A stretch of DNA of 64,000 nt from Chryseobacterium pennipullorum. Lineage in GTDB: Bacteria; Bacteroidota; Bacteroidia; Flavobacteriales; Weeksellaceae. The notes beneath the pieces were generated by a model. The model was not told the origin of the DNA. It did not search any database and was given only the letters and a program-made list of their open reading frames with translations. A program made the translations under genes and the position numbers. Positions 9,225-18,705 of the stretch are shown one piece after another. Within the stretch, counting starts at the first letter, position 1. The number at the start of each line of letters is the position of its first letter. The DNA is taken from the NCBI RefSeq assembly GCF_003384725.1, contig NZ_QNVV01000003.1:1-64000 (forward strand), given 5' to 3'.

Positions 9225-10450
9225 AATGGACAGAAGGAATAGATAAATTGGGCCTGGGGCTGTATTTCCTGCTTTGCATTTTTGCGATTGCCAATATTTA
9301 CAGTGTTGACCAGAAACTAGGCGAAAAGCAGTTGATTTTCTTCTGCCTTTCTGTGTTTGTAGGGATTATAATTTTCTTCAGCAGAAGTAAGTTCTTTGAA
9401 AATATGGCTGGGATCATTTATATAGGAGGTGTCCTCCTGCTGATCGGTCTTTTCCCTTTTGGAAAAGAAATTCTGGGGCAGAAGAACTGGTATAAGTTTG
9501 GTAGTTTTACGATGCAGCCAGTTGAATTTGCGAAAATCGGAACCGCTCTGATGCTTGCCAATTATGTTTCCGGACCGGATTTTAATCTCAAAAACAGGAA
9601 ATCGCTATGGACTACTCTTGCTATTGTAGGAGTGCCCGCAGCGGTAGTTCTCGCTATTCCGGATGTAGGCTCTATGCTCGTATTTATTGCCTTTTTTATC
9701 GCCTTATACAGAGAAGGGCTTAGTGGCCTTTTGTTTGGTGTTGGATTTATCTTTGCAGGAGTTTTTCTCATCGCACTTGCTGTTCCGCCTGTCTACGTTG
9801 CAATAGTTATTGTGGTGATTGCGGGAATACTGATTGCGATGAATTATCATAGAATGTCCTGGGATGTTATTTCCATTTCCGGGATTGCGGGCTCTATTCT
9901 TTTATTGTGTGGTCTGGCTTTTGGTTCGCCTTATATTTTAGAAAAACTTCCGAAGCACCAGAGAGAAAGGATCGAGGTTCTTTATAAAGGTGAAAAGGCA
10001 TTCAGAGATACTTCAGGATACAATTTATTATACTCAAAAACAGCGATTGGTTCGGGAGGGCTGCTTGGAAAAGGATACCGCGAGGGATCTGTTACGCAAG
10101 GGAAATTCGTTCCGGAACAGGAAACCGACTACATCTTTTGTACGGTAGGGGAAGAATGGGGATTTGTTGGAAGTGCGGTTCTTGTCCTGTGTTATATGGT
10201 CTATATCGGTCGGATCTATTATCTCGCCGAGAAACAGAAATCGACTTTTAACCGCGTATTTGGCTATTGCTTTGCTTCCATTCTCCTGATGCACTTTTCG
10301 ATCAATTTGGGAATGGTTATGGGGCTTTTTCCGACCGTTGGGATTCCCCTGCCGTATTTCAGTTACGGAGGCAGCTCATTGCTGGCCTTTTCGATGATGA
10401 CTTTTATTTTCTTTAAGCTTAACTATTCGGATAAAAACAGCTTGGTATAG
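9221..10450 (+). CDS. rodA: Peptidoglycan glycosyltransferase RodA
   Basis: SEDS-family polymerase that extends glycan chains in side-wall growth with PBP2. 409 aa, about ten membrane segments. The large loop holds GLLGKGYREGSVTQGKFVPEQETDYIF (in pieces), where VPEQETDYIF and GEEWGFVG are family hallmarks, and the end carries PLPYFSYGGSS. It starts four bases before the PBP2 stop (ATGA overlap) and ends the mre operon. Confidence 0.97.
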   Translation: MKWTEGIDKLGLGLYFLLCIFAIANIYSVDQKLGEKQLIFFCLSVFVGIIIFFSRSKFFENMAGIIYIGGVLLLIGLFPFGKEILGQKNWYKFGSFTMQPVEFAKIGTALMLANYVSGPDFNLKNRKSLWTTLAIVGVPAAVVLAIPDVGSMLVFIAFFIALYREGLSGLLFGVGFIFAGVFLIALAVPPVYVAIVIVVIAGILIAMNYHRMSWDVISISGIAGSILLLCGLAFGSPYILEKLPKHQRERIEVLYKGEKAFRDTSGYNLLYSKTAIGSGGLLGKGYREGSVTQGKFVPEQETDYIFCTVGEEWGFVGSAVLVLCYMVYIGRIYYLAEKQKSTFNRVFGYCFASILLMHFSINLGMVMGLFPTVGIPLPYFSYGGSSLLAFSMMTFIFFKLNYSDKNSLV

Positions 10451-10531
10451 CCGTTTCCAACGATTTGCCTTACTTTTTAGATCTGCAAAATCTGCAGACC
10501 ATATTGCGATACCCATTAAATATTACATTTT

Positions 10532-11113
10532 ATGAAAGACGTGTATGTTTTAGATCAGAATTTTGAGAATACAGATTTTGTACAATTTCCGCTTGAAAAA
10601 GGAGAGTATGAGAACTGTGTTTTTAAGAATTGCAGCTTTGAGTATGCAAACCTCTCCGGTTGTAGTTTTACAGACTGTGAGTTTACAGGATGTAACCTCA
10701 GCATGACAAAGCTGACTTCAGCGGCTTTTAGGGATGCCGTTTTCCTGGAATGTAAAATGCTTGGGCTACAGTTTAACGATTGTAATGCATTTGGTCTGTC
10801 TTTCAGGTTTGATGGCTGTTCGCTTGATAATTCTGTTTTCTATCAAACATCCATAAAGAAAACCGTTTTTGAAAATTCGAAGCTAATTGAAGTTGATTTT
10901 GCAGAATGTGACCTTTCTAATGCTGTGTTTAATAACTGCAATCTGTCGGGCGCTGTTTTCGATAATACAAACCTTGAAAAGACGGATTTTCGAACTTCGG
11001 TTAACTATTCGATAGATCCAGCCTTAAACAGGCTTAAAAAGACTAAATTTTCGCTTTCAGAAGTTTATGGACTTCTGTATAAGCTGGACATCGAAATAGA
11101 CAAAAACAGCTAG
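10532..11113 (+). CDS. Pentapeptide-repeat protein, Qnr-like fold
   Basis: 193 aa made largely of A(D/N)Lxx-type repeats, for example CVFKNCSFEYANLSGCSFTD and SNAVFNNCNLSGAVFDNTNL. These fold as a right-handed quadrilateral beta helix. The end (LLYKLDIEI) resembles the C-terminal helix of Qnr/MfpA-type proteins that mimic DNA and protect gyrase, but Qnr proteins are about 218 aa. Whether this one protects gyrase cannot be told from sequence. It sits alone, 81 nt after rodA, with no clear promoter. The function is unproven. Confidence 0.85.
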   Translation: MKDVYVLDQNFENTDFVQFPLEKGEYENCVFKNCSFEYANLSGCSFTDCEFTGCNLSMTKLTSAAFRDAVFLECKMLGLQFNDCNAFGLSFRFDGCSLDNSVFYQTSIKKTVFENSKLIEVDFAECDLSNAVFNNCNLSGAVFDNTNLEKTDFRTSVNYSIDPALNRLKKTKFSLSEVYGLLYKLDIEIDKNS

Positions 11114-11213
11114 GTTCTGACAAGAATCAATACCAGCGGCTTCAGCCCTCTTTGGTGTAAATATATCTATTGGCTTTGAACTCAACTTAATTAGAAAGTA
11201 AAGAACAATAAAA

Positions 11214-11236
11214 AAGCCATCAAATTTTGATGGCTT
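11214..11236 (-). terminator. Terminator of the NlpC/P60 gene
   Basis: Inverted repeat AAGCCATCAAA / TTTTGATGGCTT, 28 nt past the stop of the minus-strand gene at 11264. The A run on its left (T run on the minus strand) fits intrinsic termination. It could also serve the plus-strand pentapeptide gene. Confidence 0.7.
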
Positions 11237-11263
11237 CATTATTTAAATCAATTATTTATAAAA

Positions 11264-11974
11264 TTAAAAATTTGCTGGTGTAGCTGGAGTGATAGCGGCG
11301 AGGTTGTTGTAAGCTTCTCCATCCTGGTTGATCACTCTCTTGGCGAATCTAAACTTAGGACCCCAGTAAGAGTCATTAAGAGAAGATACCATTACTCCTT
11401 TTGATGTTGCTGCGTGGATGAATTTGATTTCACCTTCTTCAGTAACGCTTTCTACAATACCTACGTGAGAAATTCTTCTTCCGTGAGAAAAGAAAATCAA
11501 ATCCCCTTTCTGTAGGTCTCCTTTTTCAATTCTTTCCCCTTCCTGAGCCTGAGACGCTGCTACTCTTGGTAAGGTAAGGCCTGCTGCCGCTCCGAAAACA
11601 GAAAGAACGAAAGCTGAACAATCAATACCTCTTCTTGTAGTTCCTCCGTATCTGTAAGGTGTTCCAAGGTATGTTTCTGCTTCCGTAAGGATGTTATCGA
11701 TGGTTTTATTGTATTTGATTGCTTTGGCAATCTCAGAATTCTTAATAGCTTTTTTAGCATTTGCTATAGATGCTGCCTTTTCAGCAAGAAAAGAATTGAT
11801 CAGTTTTTGTTTATCCTGCTCAATCTTTTTACTGTCGATAGAAGCTAGTTTGGCATCTGTTTTGTATTCTTTTGTGTAAGTTGCTGGTTTTGAAACTACA
11901 TAATTAGTAGCACACGATTGCAATGAAACTGTAGTAACTAGAGCAACTAAATAAAACAAAACTCTTTTCTTCAT
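11264..11974 (-). CDS. NlpC/P60 family peptidoglycan endopeptidase, lipoprotein
   Basis: 236-aa cell-wall hydrolase, probably cleaving D-Glu-diaminopimelate bonds of stem peptides. The N-terminus has a lipoprotein signal with lipobox SLQSC (Cys21), then a polar linker. The catalytic domain begins near residue 95 with YLGTPYRYGGTTRRGIDCSAF (in pieces). Cys119 is the nucleophile (GIDCSAF), and HVGIV and IHAATSKGV carry the histidines. A TACTTTTG -7 box on the minus strand (plus 12026-12033) lies upstream and a terminator follows. Confidence 0.93.
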   Translation of the reverse strand: MKKRVLFYLVALVTTVSLQSCATNYVVSKPATYTKEYKTDAKLASIDSKKIEQDKQKLINSFLAEKAASIANAKKAIKNSEIAKAIKYNKTIDNILTEAETYLGTPYRYGGTTRRGIDCSAFVLSVFGAAAGLTLPRVAASQAQEGERIEKGDLQKGDLIFFSHGRRISHVGIVESVTEEGEIKFIHAATSKGVMVSSLNDSYWGPKFRFAKRVINQDGEAYNNLAAITPATPANF

Positions 11975-12260
11975 ATATATTTGATTATCCGTGTTAAAAA
12001 GGAATATTTATTTTCAAAAGCATTACAAAAGTAGAGATTCCGACCAAAAGACCCTTGTAATGATAATTATCAGGATCTTATTTTAACACTATTTAACATA
12101 TTATTTACATATGTTAAAGAAAAATAAACCGCAACTGCCTGTTTTTGGTAAGCCTGCGGTTTTTTTTATTAAGATTCTTTAACAAACGCTATCGATATTC
12201 TTCTATATATCGTGTTTTGCGATTTAAAACTCCAATTTTCAGAATGTTAATAAAACAAAA
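11975..12260. other. Non-coding region with promoter and orphan hairpin
   Basis: The left part is the NlpC/P60 promoter region (minus-strand TACTTTTG at plus 12026-12033). No open frame is convincing. A terminator-like hairpin at 12126-12168 does not belong to any annotated gene on its strand. Confidence 0.5.
12126..12168 (+). terminator. Orphan terminator-like hairpin, possible small RNA end
   Basis: AAACCGCA (12126-12133) pairs with TGCGGTTT (12155-12162), with a 21-nt partly self-pairing loop, followed by a run of T to 12168. On the plus strand there is no gene upstream of it, since the neighbouring genes lie on the minus strand. It may end a small transcript starting after about 11980. 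Confidence 0.45.
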
Positions 12261-12286
12261 AAATTCCCCGGAAAACCAGGGAATTT
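12261..12286 (-). terminator. Terminator of glnN
   Basis: Perfect 8-bp stem AAATTCCC / GGGAATTT with a 10-nt loop, 24 nt after the glnN stop on the minus strand. A run of A on the left gives a T tract on the minus strand. Confidence 0.75.
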
Positions 12287-12310
12287 AAACTAATATGGAA
12301 CTTACAGAGA

Positions 12311-14506
12311 TTATTTTGTAAATAGCATTTCTCTGTATTTTGTCATCGGCCAAAGCTCATCGTCCACCATCATCTCAAGCGCATCAGAAGCTTCCCTGAT
12401 TCCGTCAAATAATGGTTTTACTTTGTTACAGTAGGCTTCCGCCTGCTTTTGGCTGTCTGATATGCTTTTAGCTGCTTCTCTGGCTTTAAGAAGATCTTCA
12501 ACACCCAGCTTAATTTTAGAAACATTTTCAGAAATGCTTGTAATCAAGCTCATCTGCTCTTTTGCCAATGGCTTGAATTCTTTATCTCCAAAGATCTCTT
12601 TAAGGCCTTTTACGTTTTCAATTAATCTGTTTTGATAGTTCAAAGCAGAAGGGATGATGTGGTTTCTGGCGATGTCACCCAGTACTCTTGACTCGATATC
12701 GATAACCGTTGAGTACTTTTCAAGTTTGATTTCGTTTCTTGCCTCTACTTCTCTGTGATTGAAAATTCCCATTTCTTCGTAAAGGTCAAGGAATTTTTTG
12801 TCCATTTCCTGCTTAAGGGCTTCCGGAGTGGTCTTCAGGTTATTAAGGCCTCTTTTCTTAGCTTCTTTTGCCCAGTCGTCAGAATATCCGTCCCCTTCGA
12901 ACATGATGCTTTTAGACTGTTTGATGTATTCTCTAAGAACGTTAAAGATCGCCTCATCTTTCTTTAAACCTCCTTCGATAAGGGTGTCCACTTCTTTTTT
13001 GAAATCATTTAACTGCTTAGCGGCAATGGTATTCATTACTGTCATTGATTCAGCACAGTTTGCAGAAGATCCTACCGCTCTGATCTCAAATTTATTTCCT
13101 GTAAATGCGAATGGAGAAGTTCTGTTTCTATCAGTATTATCCAATAAAATTTCAGGGATTTTTCCAACAACATTTAATTTTAATTCTGTTTTCTCTTCCG
13201 GAGAAAGCTTCCCGCTCGTTACTTTTTCAAGCTCTTCCAATACGCTGAACAGCTGGCTTCCGATAAATACGGAAATAATAGCCGGTGGTGCTTCGTTGGC
13301 ACCAAGTCTGTGGTCGTTGCTTGCAGAAGCGATGCTTGCTCTCAAAAGGTCTGCATATTCGTGAACTGCTTTAATGGTATTGACAAAGAATGTTAAGAAT
13401 TGTAAGTTTTTCTTTGGGTTTTTTCCAGGACTTAGCAAGTTTTCTCCGGTATCTGTAGCTAAAGACCAGTTGTTGTGTTTTCCGCTTCCGTTTACACCAG
13501 CGAAAGGCTTTTCGTGGAATAGAATGTGGAAGTGGTGCTTGTGAGCTACTCTTGCCATGATATCCATTAACAACGAGTTGTGGTCTACTGCAACGTTTAC
13601 TTCTTCAAACATTGGAGCAAGCTCAAACTGGTTAGGAGCAACTTCATTATGTCTTGTTGTTGCAGGAATTCCCAGCTTCATACATTCGATTTCCAGTTCC
13701 TTCATGAAGTTCATTACTCTTGTAGGAATAGAACCGAAGTAGTGATCGTCCAGCTGTTGCCCTTTTGCCGGAGAATGACCTAGTAATGTTTTTCCGGTTA
13801 AAACAAGATCCGGACGGGATTGGTATAATGCGGAGTCAACAAGGAAATATTCCTGTTCCCAACCTAAAGTAGGCGTTACTTTTGTTACGTTTTTATCAAA
13901 ATACTGCATCACACTCGTTGCAGCTTCGTCTACAGCATTCAATGCTCTTAAAAGGGGAGCCTTATAATCCAGGGTCTCTCCTGTGTAAGAAATGAAAATG
14001 GATGGAATACATAAGGTAGTTCCCATGATGAATGCGGGGGAAGTTGGGTCCCATGCCGTATAACCTCTGGCTTCAAAAGTATTTCTGATTCCTCCGTTCG
14101 GAAATGATGATGCATCCGGCTCCTGCTGGATCAGCATGTTTCCGCTGAATCTTTCGATAGCTCTTCCTCCTTCAATTGGAGTAAAGAAAGAGTCGTGCTT
14201 TTCTGCAGTCGTACCTGTTAAAGGCTGAAACCAGTGCGTGTAGTGTGTTACTCCTTTGCTCATGGCCCAATCTTTCATTGCTACAGCTACCTGATCTGCG
14301 ATATGTCTCTGAATCTTCGTTCCTTTTTTGATCGCGTCCATGATAGAGCTGAATGCTTCTTTTGTTAAGTATTCTCTCATGGTTTCTTCTGAGAAAACAT
14401 TTGTACAGAACAGTTCTGACAATTTCGCAGGGATCTCAACAGAATTATCTTTTCTGAAGTCCTTAAATGGAAGGGTTTCTAATGCTTTGAATCTTAAGGT
14501 TGACAT
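12311..14506 (-). CDS. glnN: Glutamine synthetase, type III
   Basis: ATP-dependent synthesis of glutamine from glutamate and ammonia. The 731-aa product has the length typical of GSIII, an oligomeric form common in Bacteroidota and cyanobacteria, not the 450-aa GSI. Seen: GWEQEYFLVD (glutamate/metal-binding Glu), RHNEVAPNQFELAP, GVNGSGKHNNWS and EIRAVGSSAN, all GSIII active-site stretches. The ATG at 14504-14506 (MSTLRFKAL) is chosen because the longer start at 14530 falls inside the -7 box at 14528-14535. A 21-bp palindrome upstream may be an operator. Confidence 0.97.
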   Translation of the reverse strand: MSTLRFKALETLPFKDFRKDNSVEIPAKLSELFCTNVFSEETMREYLTKEAFSSIMDAIKKGTKIQRHIADQVAVAMKDWAMSKGVTHYTHWFQPLTGTTAEKHDSFFTPIEGGRAIERFSGNMLIQQEPDASSFPNGGIRNTFEARGYTAWDPTSPAFIMGTTLCIPSIFISYTGETLDYKAPLLRALNAVDEAATSVMQYFDKNVTKVTPTLGWEQEYFLVDSALYQSRPDLVLTGKTLLGHSPAKGQQLDDHYFGSIPTRVMNFMKELEIECMKLGIPATTRHNEVAPNQFELAPMFEEVNVAVDHNSLLMDIMARVAHKHHFHILFHEKPFAGVNGSGKHNNWSLATDTGENLLSPGKNPKKNLQFLTFFVNTIKAVHEYADLLRASIASASNDHRLGANEAPPAIISVFIGSQLFSVLEELEKVTSGKLSPEEKTELKLNVVGKIPEILLDNTDRNRTSPFAFTGNKFEIRAVGSSANCAESMTVMNTIAAKQLNDFKKEVDTLIEGGLKKDEAIFNVLREYIKQSKSIMFEGDGYSDDWAKEAKKRGLNNLKTTPEALKQEMDKKFLDLYEEMGIFNHREVEARNEIKLEKYSTVIDIESRVLGDIARNHIIPSALNYQNRLIENVKGLKEIFGDKEFKPLAKEQMSLITSISENVSKIKLGVEDLLKAREAAKSISDSQKQAEAYCNKVKPLFDGIREASDALEMMVDDELWPMTKYREMLFTK

Positions 14507-14942
14507 ATTGGGTGATTTTTTATGGGGCAAATTTACAAAAAAAATGAATTGAAATCATTTTACCCCTAAAAATTTTAGGGGTCATTTAAATTTTAACTAA
14601 AAATTAAACAATAGTTTATTTTTGATAGGGGGCTTTTGGTTTTATAATGTAAAAGTTTGGTGCCCTTGAACCCTGTACAGTACAGAAATCTAAAACCAAA
14701 TTGGAGGTCTGTTCAGAAAATAAATTGAGAATAAACCTTCCAGATCATAAAAAAGATGTAATCTCAATGTGTCATGCAGATGTAAATATATATGATTTAA
14801 AATGTATTCCAAAATAGTGATCGATTTACTGTGTTGGGTATGATCCGGAAGCCTCATCTGTTCATTAGTTTTAAACAACTTATTAAAAGATAGTTAAAAT
14901 AATTTGGGCAGAGATTTTGTATATTTGTATGAAATTTATTTT
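14507..14942. promoter_or_regulatory. Divergent regulatory region between glnN and the DUF6909-like gene
   Basis: For glnN (minus): -7 box TAAATTTG (plus 14528-14535), and upstream of it a perfect palindrome ACCCCTAAAA-A-TTTTAGGGGT at 14562-14582. For the rightward gene: TATATTTG at 14920-14927, 15 bp before the ATG at 14943. The middle (about 14600-14900) is AT-rich and shows nothing I can name. Confidence 0.55.
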
Positions 14943-16634
14943 ATGACAAATTCTAGAGCAAGAGAAACAACCGAGGCTATTGAAAGATTATATATTTCTA
15001 TGAGACATTTATTTTATAGAGGATTTTTCAAGCCGGGAGGTGTTTCAGGGGAAAGTATCAGAAGTTTGTTGAAAACCATCAATCCGGAAATTTATGGCAC
15101 CATGAATATTCCGAACAAATTGGAACTGGATGGGTTGATGTATGTTTTAGACAGACTTCCGGAAGGGATTGAGGAGTGTGCTTTTATCCATCTGACTTCA
15201 GATGAGGGGTTTGATAAAGGAAGTTTCGAACCGATTGTTCCAAAGAAAAGAAGAAGAAACTGTTACAGAATAGACGAGCACCAGATGAATATCGAGGTTC
15301 TTTTGGGCCGTTCCGAAATTTATGACATTCTTACCCACCTTACCTTTTTATTTATTGAAGCGGATAAAATCCGTAATCTGGCGTTTATCCAGGATGAAAA
15401 CTGGAAACCTACCCGTGCCTTTAAAATTATTGAAGACGTTGTAAAAGGGGATAAAAAATACAGCAGAAGAGAAAAAGAGGTGGCCCTTATTCACCTTTCT
15501 TCTTTAATAGGAAGAACTTTTGATGAAACGCTGAGAGCCTATAATACTTTTGGGGATGACAGTAATCCGGACCGCTTATTTAAAATCATCTATAACTTAG
15601 GAAAGGTAAGTCTTGAAGATGCAAAAGGAGCAAGAGAGAGAGAAATTCATTTCAGTGCAATATTAAAAGAAAGAGTAGGACACCATTATTTTGGTGAGAA
15701 ATGGGCCAATAAGGTGAAGGAAATTTTATTTGAAAATAATCTTCATATGCGTCCGCTGCATATTATTTCTGCCAACATGCACTCGGTGAAAAATGTATTG
15801 TATGCCAATCATGCACTGAAAAAGAAACAGCATCATGAAGTAGACTATAAACTGTATGAAGACATCTCAAATAAAAAGGAACTTCGGGATAAAGTGCTGA
15901 AGTACGCCTTGGATGAAGGAATGATTCATATTGCTGATAAAAGCGGAAGTAATATTGATGTTCAGATCATTGACCTCAGCAAAACAGACCTTAAAAATAC
16001 TCCATTTGCCGATATTAAATTTTCGGGAGACGATGTAGTTATGGTTTTTGACTATGCCTTTGGGGAACAGGCTTTTGAAGTAATGGATGAGCTTTTAAGA
16101 CCATTCGAGCACAAAGGAGAGGTTTATATGATGAAGGTGAAATCCGTTTCTATTATGGGAAAAGCTGGTATTCTTACCGGTGAGAAAGGAGATATTATGA
16201 TTCCTACATCCCATATTTTTGAAGGAACTGCTGATAATTATCCATTTGAAAATGCATTGAAACTTGATGACTTTAACGATGATGAGTTAAAAGCCTTTGA
16301 AGGGCCTATGATCACTGTACTTGGAACATCACTTCAAAACAGAGATATTCTTTCGTACTTTATGAATACTTCATGGAAGGCCATTGGTCTGGAAATGGAA
16401 GGGGCACATTATCAGAAAGCAATTCAGGTAGCATCTAAAATCAGACATCATATTTCACCGGATCTGTTTGTATGCTATGCGTACTATGCATCAGATAATC
16501 CTTTAGAGACAGGAAGTACTCTGTCTTCAGGAGGATTGGGGCTTACCGGTGTAAAACCAACCTATCTGATTACTTTAAGAATCCTGGAAAAAATCCTAAA
16601 AAGCGGAAAGAAAGAATCGGCTGCTAAGAACTAG
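14943..16634 (+). CDS. DUF6909-like protein with nucleoside-phosphorylase-like C-terminus
   Basis: 563-aa cytosolic protein recalled as a conserved Bacteroidota family of unknown function. The N-terminal half is helical and basic (IERLYISMRHLFYRGFFKPGG). The C-terminal part has VMVFDYAFGEQAFEVMDELL and GLEMEGAHYQKAI, which recalls the EMEGA segment of purine-nucleoside/MTA phosphorylases. A phosphorylase or glycosylase-like activity is inference only. An upstream ATG at 14904 is rejected because the -7 box TATATTTG (14920-14927) lies between it and 14943. It is monocistronic, ending at a large hairpin. Confidence 0.75.
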   Translation: MTNSRARETTEAIERLYISMRHLFYRGFFKPGGVSGESIRSLLKTINPEIYGTMNIPNKLELDGLMYVLDRLPEGIEECAFIHLTSDEGFDKGSFEPIVPKKRRRNCYRIDEHQMNIEVLLGRSEIYDILTHLTFLFIEADKIRNLAFIQDENWKPTRAFKIIEDVVKGDKKYSRREKEVALIHLSSLIGRTFDETLRAYNTFGDDSNPDRLFKIIYNLGKVSLEDAKGAREREIHFSAILKERVGHHYFGEKWANKVKEILFENNLHMRPLHIISANMHSVKNVLYANHALKKKQHHEVDYKLYEDISNKKELRDKVLKYALDEGMIHIADKSGSNIDVQIIDLSKTDLKNTPFADIKFSGDDVVMVFDYAFGEQAFEVMDELLRPFEHKGEVYMMKVKSVSIMGKAGILTGEKGDIMIPTSHIFEGTADNYPFENALKLDDFNDDELKAFEGPMITVLGTSLQNRDILSYFMNTSWKAIGLEMEGAHYQKAIQVASKIRHHISPDLFVCYAYYASDNPLETGSTLSSGGLGLTGVKPTYLITLRILEKILKSGKKESAAKN

Positions 16635-16636
16635 CC

Positions 16637-16694
16637 TTTGAGCCTTGCTGATCCTTGTCAAGGTTTAGAACCTTGACAAGGATCAAGGCTCAAA
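16637..16694 (+). terminator. Long hairpin with CCTTGTCAAGG core (copy 1)
   Basis: Arms of about 26 bp (TTTGAGCCTTG then ATCCTTGTCAAGGTT) pair around a TAG loop with one CTG bulge on the left arm. It begins two bases after the preceding stop codon and probably terminates that transcript, although no T tract follows. The core CCTTGTCAAGGTTT recurs at 51739-51797. Confidence 0.65.
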
Positions 16695-16762
16695 AACCTT
16701 CGGATAACTCCTGTTTGAGGGTTTTGTTTAAATTACCTACCTTTAAAAAAATAAAATTTTAA

Positions 16763-18601
16763 ATGAGAAAATCGGCTGCAATCATTTTTGCGTTTATCAT
16801 TTCACAATTTCAGGCTCAGCAAGGAGCTTATTATCAGCAAGCTGCAAAGTATAAGATGGACATTGACGTCAATGCTGAAAAATTTACTTACCAGGGTAAG
16901 CAGACTTTAGAATATACCAATAATTCACCGGATGAGCTGAATGTGGTTTATTTCCACTTGTACTGGAATGCCTTTAAACCTAACTCTATGATGGATCAGA
17001 GAGTGGCTTCGCAGGGAAAAAATGGTGACTCACGGTTGCAGAAAGAAGGAATTTCCAGACTGGGATCTATTCCTAAGGATCAGGAAGGGGCTCAGAATAT
17101 TCACTGGATCAGACAAAATGGAAAAGACCTGAAGTTTGAAGTTCAGGAGACTATCATGAAAGTTTATCTGGTTGAACCTTTAAAACCAAATTCCAAAACG
17201 ACATTTACGATGGACTGGGATGCGGTAATTCCTCAGCAGATCAGAAGAAGTGGAAGAAATAACAGGGAGGGCGTGGATATGACCATGACTCAGTGGTACC
17301 CAAAAATTGCAGAATATGACTATGATGGTTGGGCCACGTTCGATTATATGGGAAGAGAATTCCATGCGCCGTTCTCAGATTTTGATGTAACCATAAAAAT
17401 CAATAAAGACTATGTCGTAGGAGCAGGAGGTATCCTGGAAAACCCTGCTGATGTAAAAGGATATGATGCCAATGCCAAAGTGAAGGCAGAAAAAGATAAG
17501 AAAGCGACCTGGAAATGGACTGCAAAAAATATTCTTGATTTTGCATGGAGTGCAGACAGAGACTATTCTGTAGAAAGTTTTAATGTTCCTGATGGGCCCA
17601 AGGTATACCTGGTTTATCAGAAAAATGATAAAACCAAAGTTTGGAGCCAGGCTCAACCTTATATCACAAAATATTTCCAGATTATGAATAGCCACTTCGG
17701 AAAATATGTATATCCTACGTATGCATTTATCCAGGGCGGTGACGGCGGTATGGAATATGGAATGTGTACCATGATTCTTGGCGAGGCCAGTGACATTCAG
17801 GGATTGATGGGACTGATGGCTCATGAGGGATCTCACTCCTGGTATCAGCAGATGCTTGCGACGAATGAATCTGTACGTCCATGGATGGATGAAGGGTTTA
17901 CAAGCTATGCAGAAGGATACACCATGCACCAGATGTTCCCGGAAAAGCTTCCCAATCCTTTTGTTGAAAGGTTAGATGCCTACAGAAACTTCGTGAAAAA
18001 AGGAATTGAAGAACCGGCGGTTTGGTTGGGTGATCATCATGACAACGGAACAGCTTATACATATGCATCTTATGTAAAAGGAGAATTGTATCTGGTACAG
18101 CTGGGGTACATTATGGGGGAGCAGAATCTTGCTGAAACATTAAAGCAGTATTATGATCAGTGGAGTATGAAGCACCCTTCAGACAGGGATTTTCTTCATA
18201 TTGCCCAGAAGGTTTCGGGGATGGATCTGAAATGGTTCCACCATTATTGGATCAATACGACTAAAACAATTGATTATGCAATCAAGGATGTAAAATACGA
18301 TGCGAAATCTACAACTGTTACTTTGGTCAACAATGGCCAGGTACCGATGCCAATTGATTTCAGTGTGATGACTGCCGATAAGAAAATTGTGACCTATCAG
18401 ATTCCACTGAACATGACTCATGCATGGAAAGAAAAGGATGCCTATGGTGAATTTAAGACGATGCCGTACTGGCCGTGGACACAGAAAGAATATACGCTTA
18501 CCATTCCTTATACGAAATCTCAATTGTCCGTGCTGGGAATCGATTTCAGCCAGAGAATTGCAGACGTCAACATGGCAGACAATTTTGTAGAAGTAAAATA
18601 A
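16763..18601 (+). CDS. M1-family metallopeptidase, exported
   Basis: 612-aa zinc aminopeptidase-type enzyme with an N-terminal signal peptide (about residues 1-18, ending near FQAQQ), so periplasmic or secreted. Zinc site: HEGSH with His354, Glu355 and His358, then Glu377 eighteen residues later in DEGFTSYAE, the HExxH-x18-E pattern of clan MA(E). GGMEYG just upstream corresponds to the substrate-recognising GxMEN loop. The N-terminal beta domain contacts the substrate. It is monocistronic and followed by a strong terminator. Confidence 0.93.
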   Translation: MRKSAAIIFAFIISQFQAQQGAYYQQAAKYKMDIDVNAEKFTYQGKQTLEYTNNSPDELNVVYFHLYWNAFKPNSMMDQRVASQGKNGDSRLQKEGISRLGSIPKDQEGAQNIHWIRQNGKDLKFEVQETIMKVYLVEPLKPNSKTTFTMDWDAVIPQQIRRSGRNNREGVDMTMTQWYPKIAEYDYDGWATFDYMGREFHAPFSDFDVTIKINKDYVVGAGGILENPADVKGYDANAKVKAEKDKKATWKWTAKNILDFAWSADRDYSVESFNVPDGPKVYLVYQKNDKTKVWSQAQPYITKYFQIMNSHFGKYVYPTYAFIQGGDGGMEYGMCTMILGEASDIQGLMGLMAHEGSHSWYQQMLATNESVRPWMDEGFTSYAEGYTMHQMFPEKLPNPFVERLDAYRNFVKKGIEEPAVWLGDHHDNGTAYTYASYVKGELYLVQLGYIMGEQNLAETLKQYYDQWSMKHPSDRDFLHIAQKVSGMDLKWFHHYWINTTKTIDYAIKDVKYDAKSTTVTLVNNGQVPMPIDFSVMTADKKIVTYQIPLNMTHAWKEKDAYGEFKTMPYWPWTQKEYTLTIPYTKSQLSVLGIDFSQRIADVNMADNFVEVK

Positions 18602-18620
18602 AAAAAGACCAACATAAGAG

Positions 18621-18659
18621 ATAAAAGGAGTATTTAGAAGTACTCCTTTTATTTTTTTA
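18621..18659 (+). terminator. Terminator of the M1 peptidase gene
   Basis: Perfect 12-bp stem ATAAAAGGAGTA / TACTCCTTTTAT with an 8-nt loop, then a T run to 18659. Classic intrinsic terminator, 20 nt after the stop. Confidence 0.9.
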
Positions 18660-18705
18660 TAAATTTGGGATTCCAATTTTTCAAATCTAAGCCTGTTAAA
18701 TATAA

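Noticed and set aside
10532..11113. Quinolone-resistance (qnr) gene
   Set aside because: The pentapeptide fold and C-terminus are Qnr-like, but length and loops differ, so only the fold is claimed.
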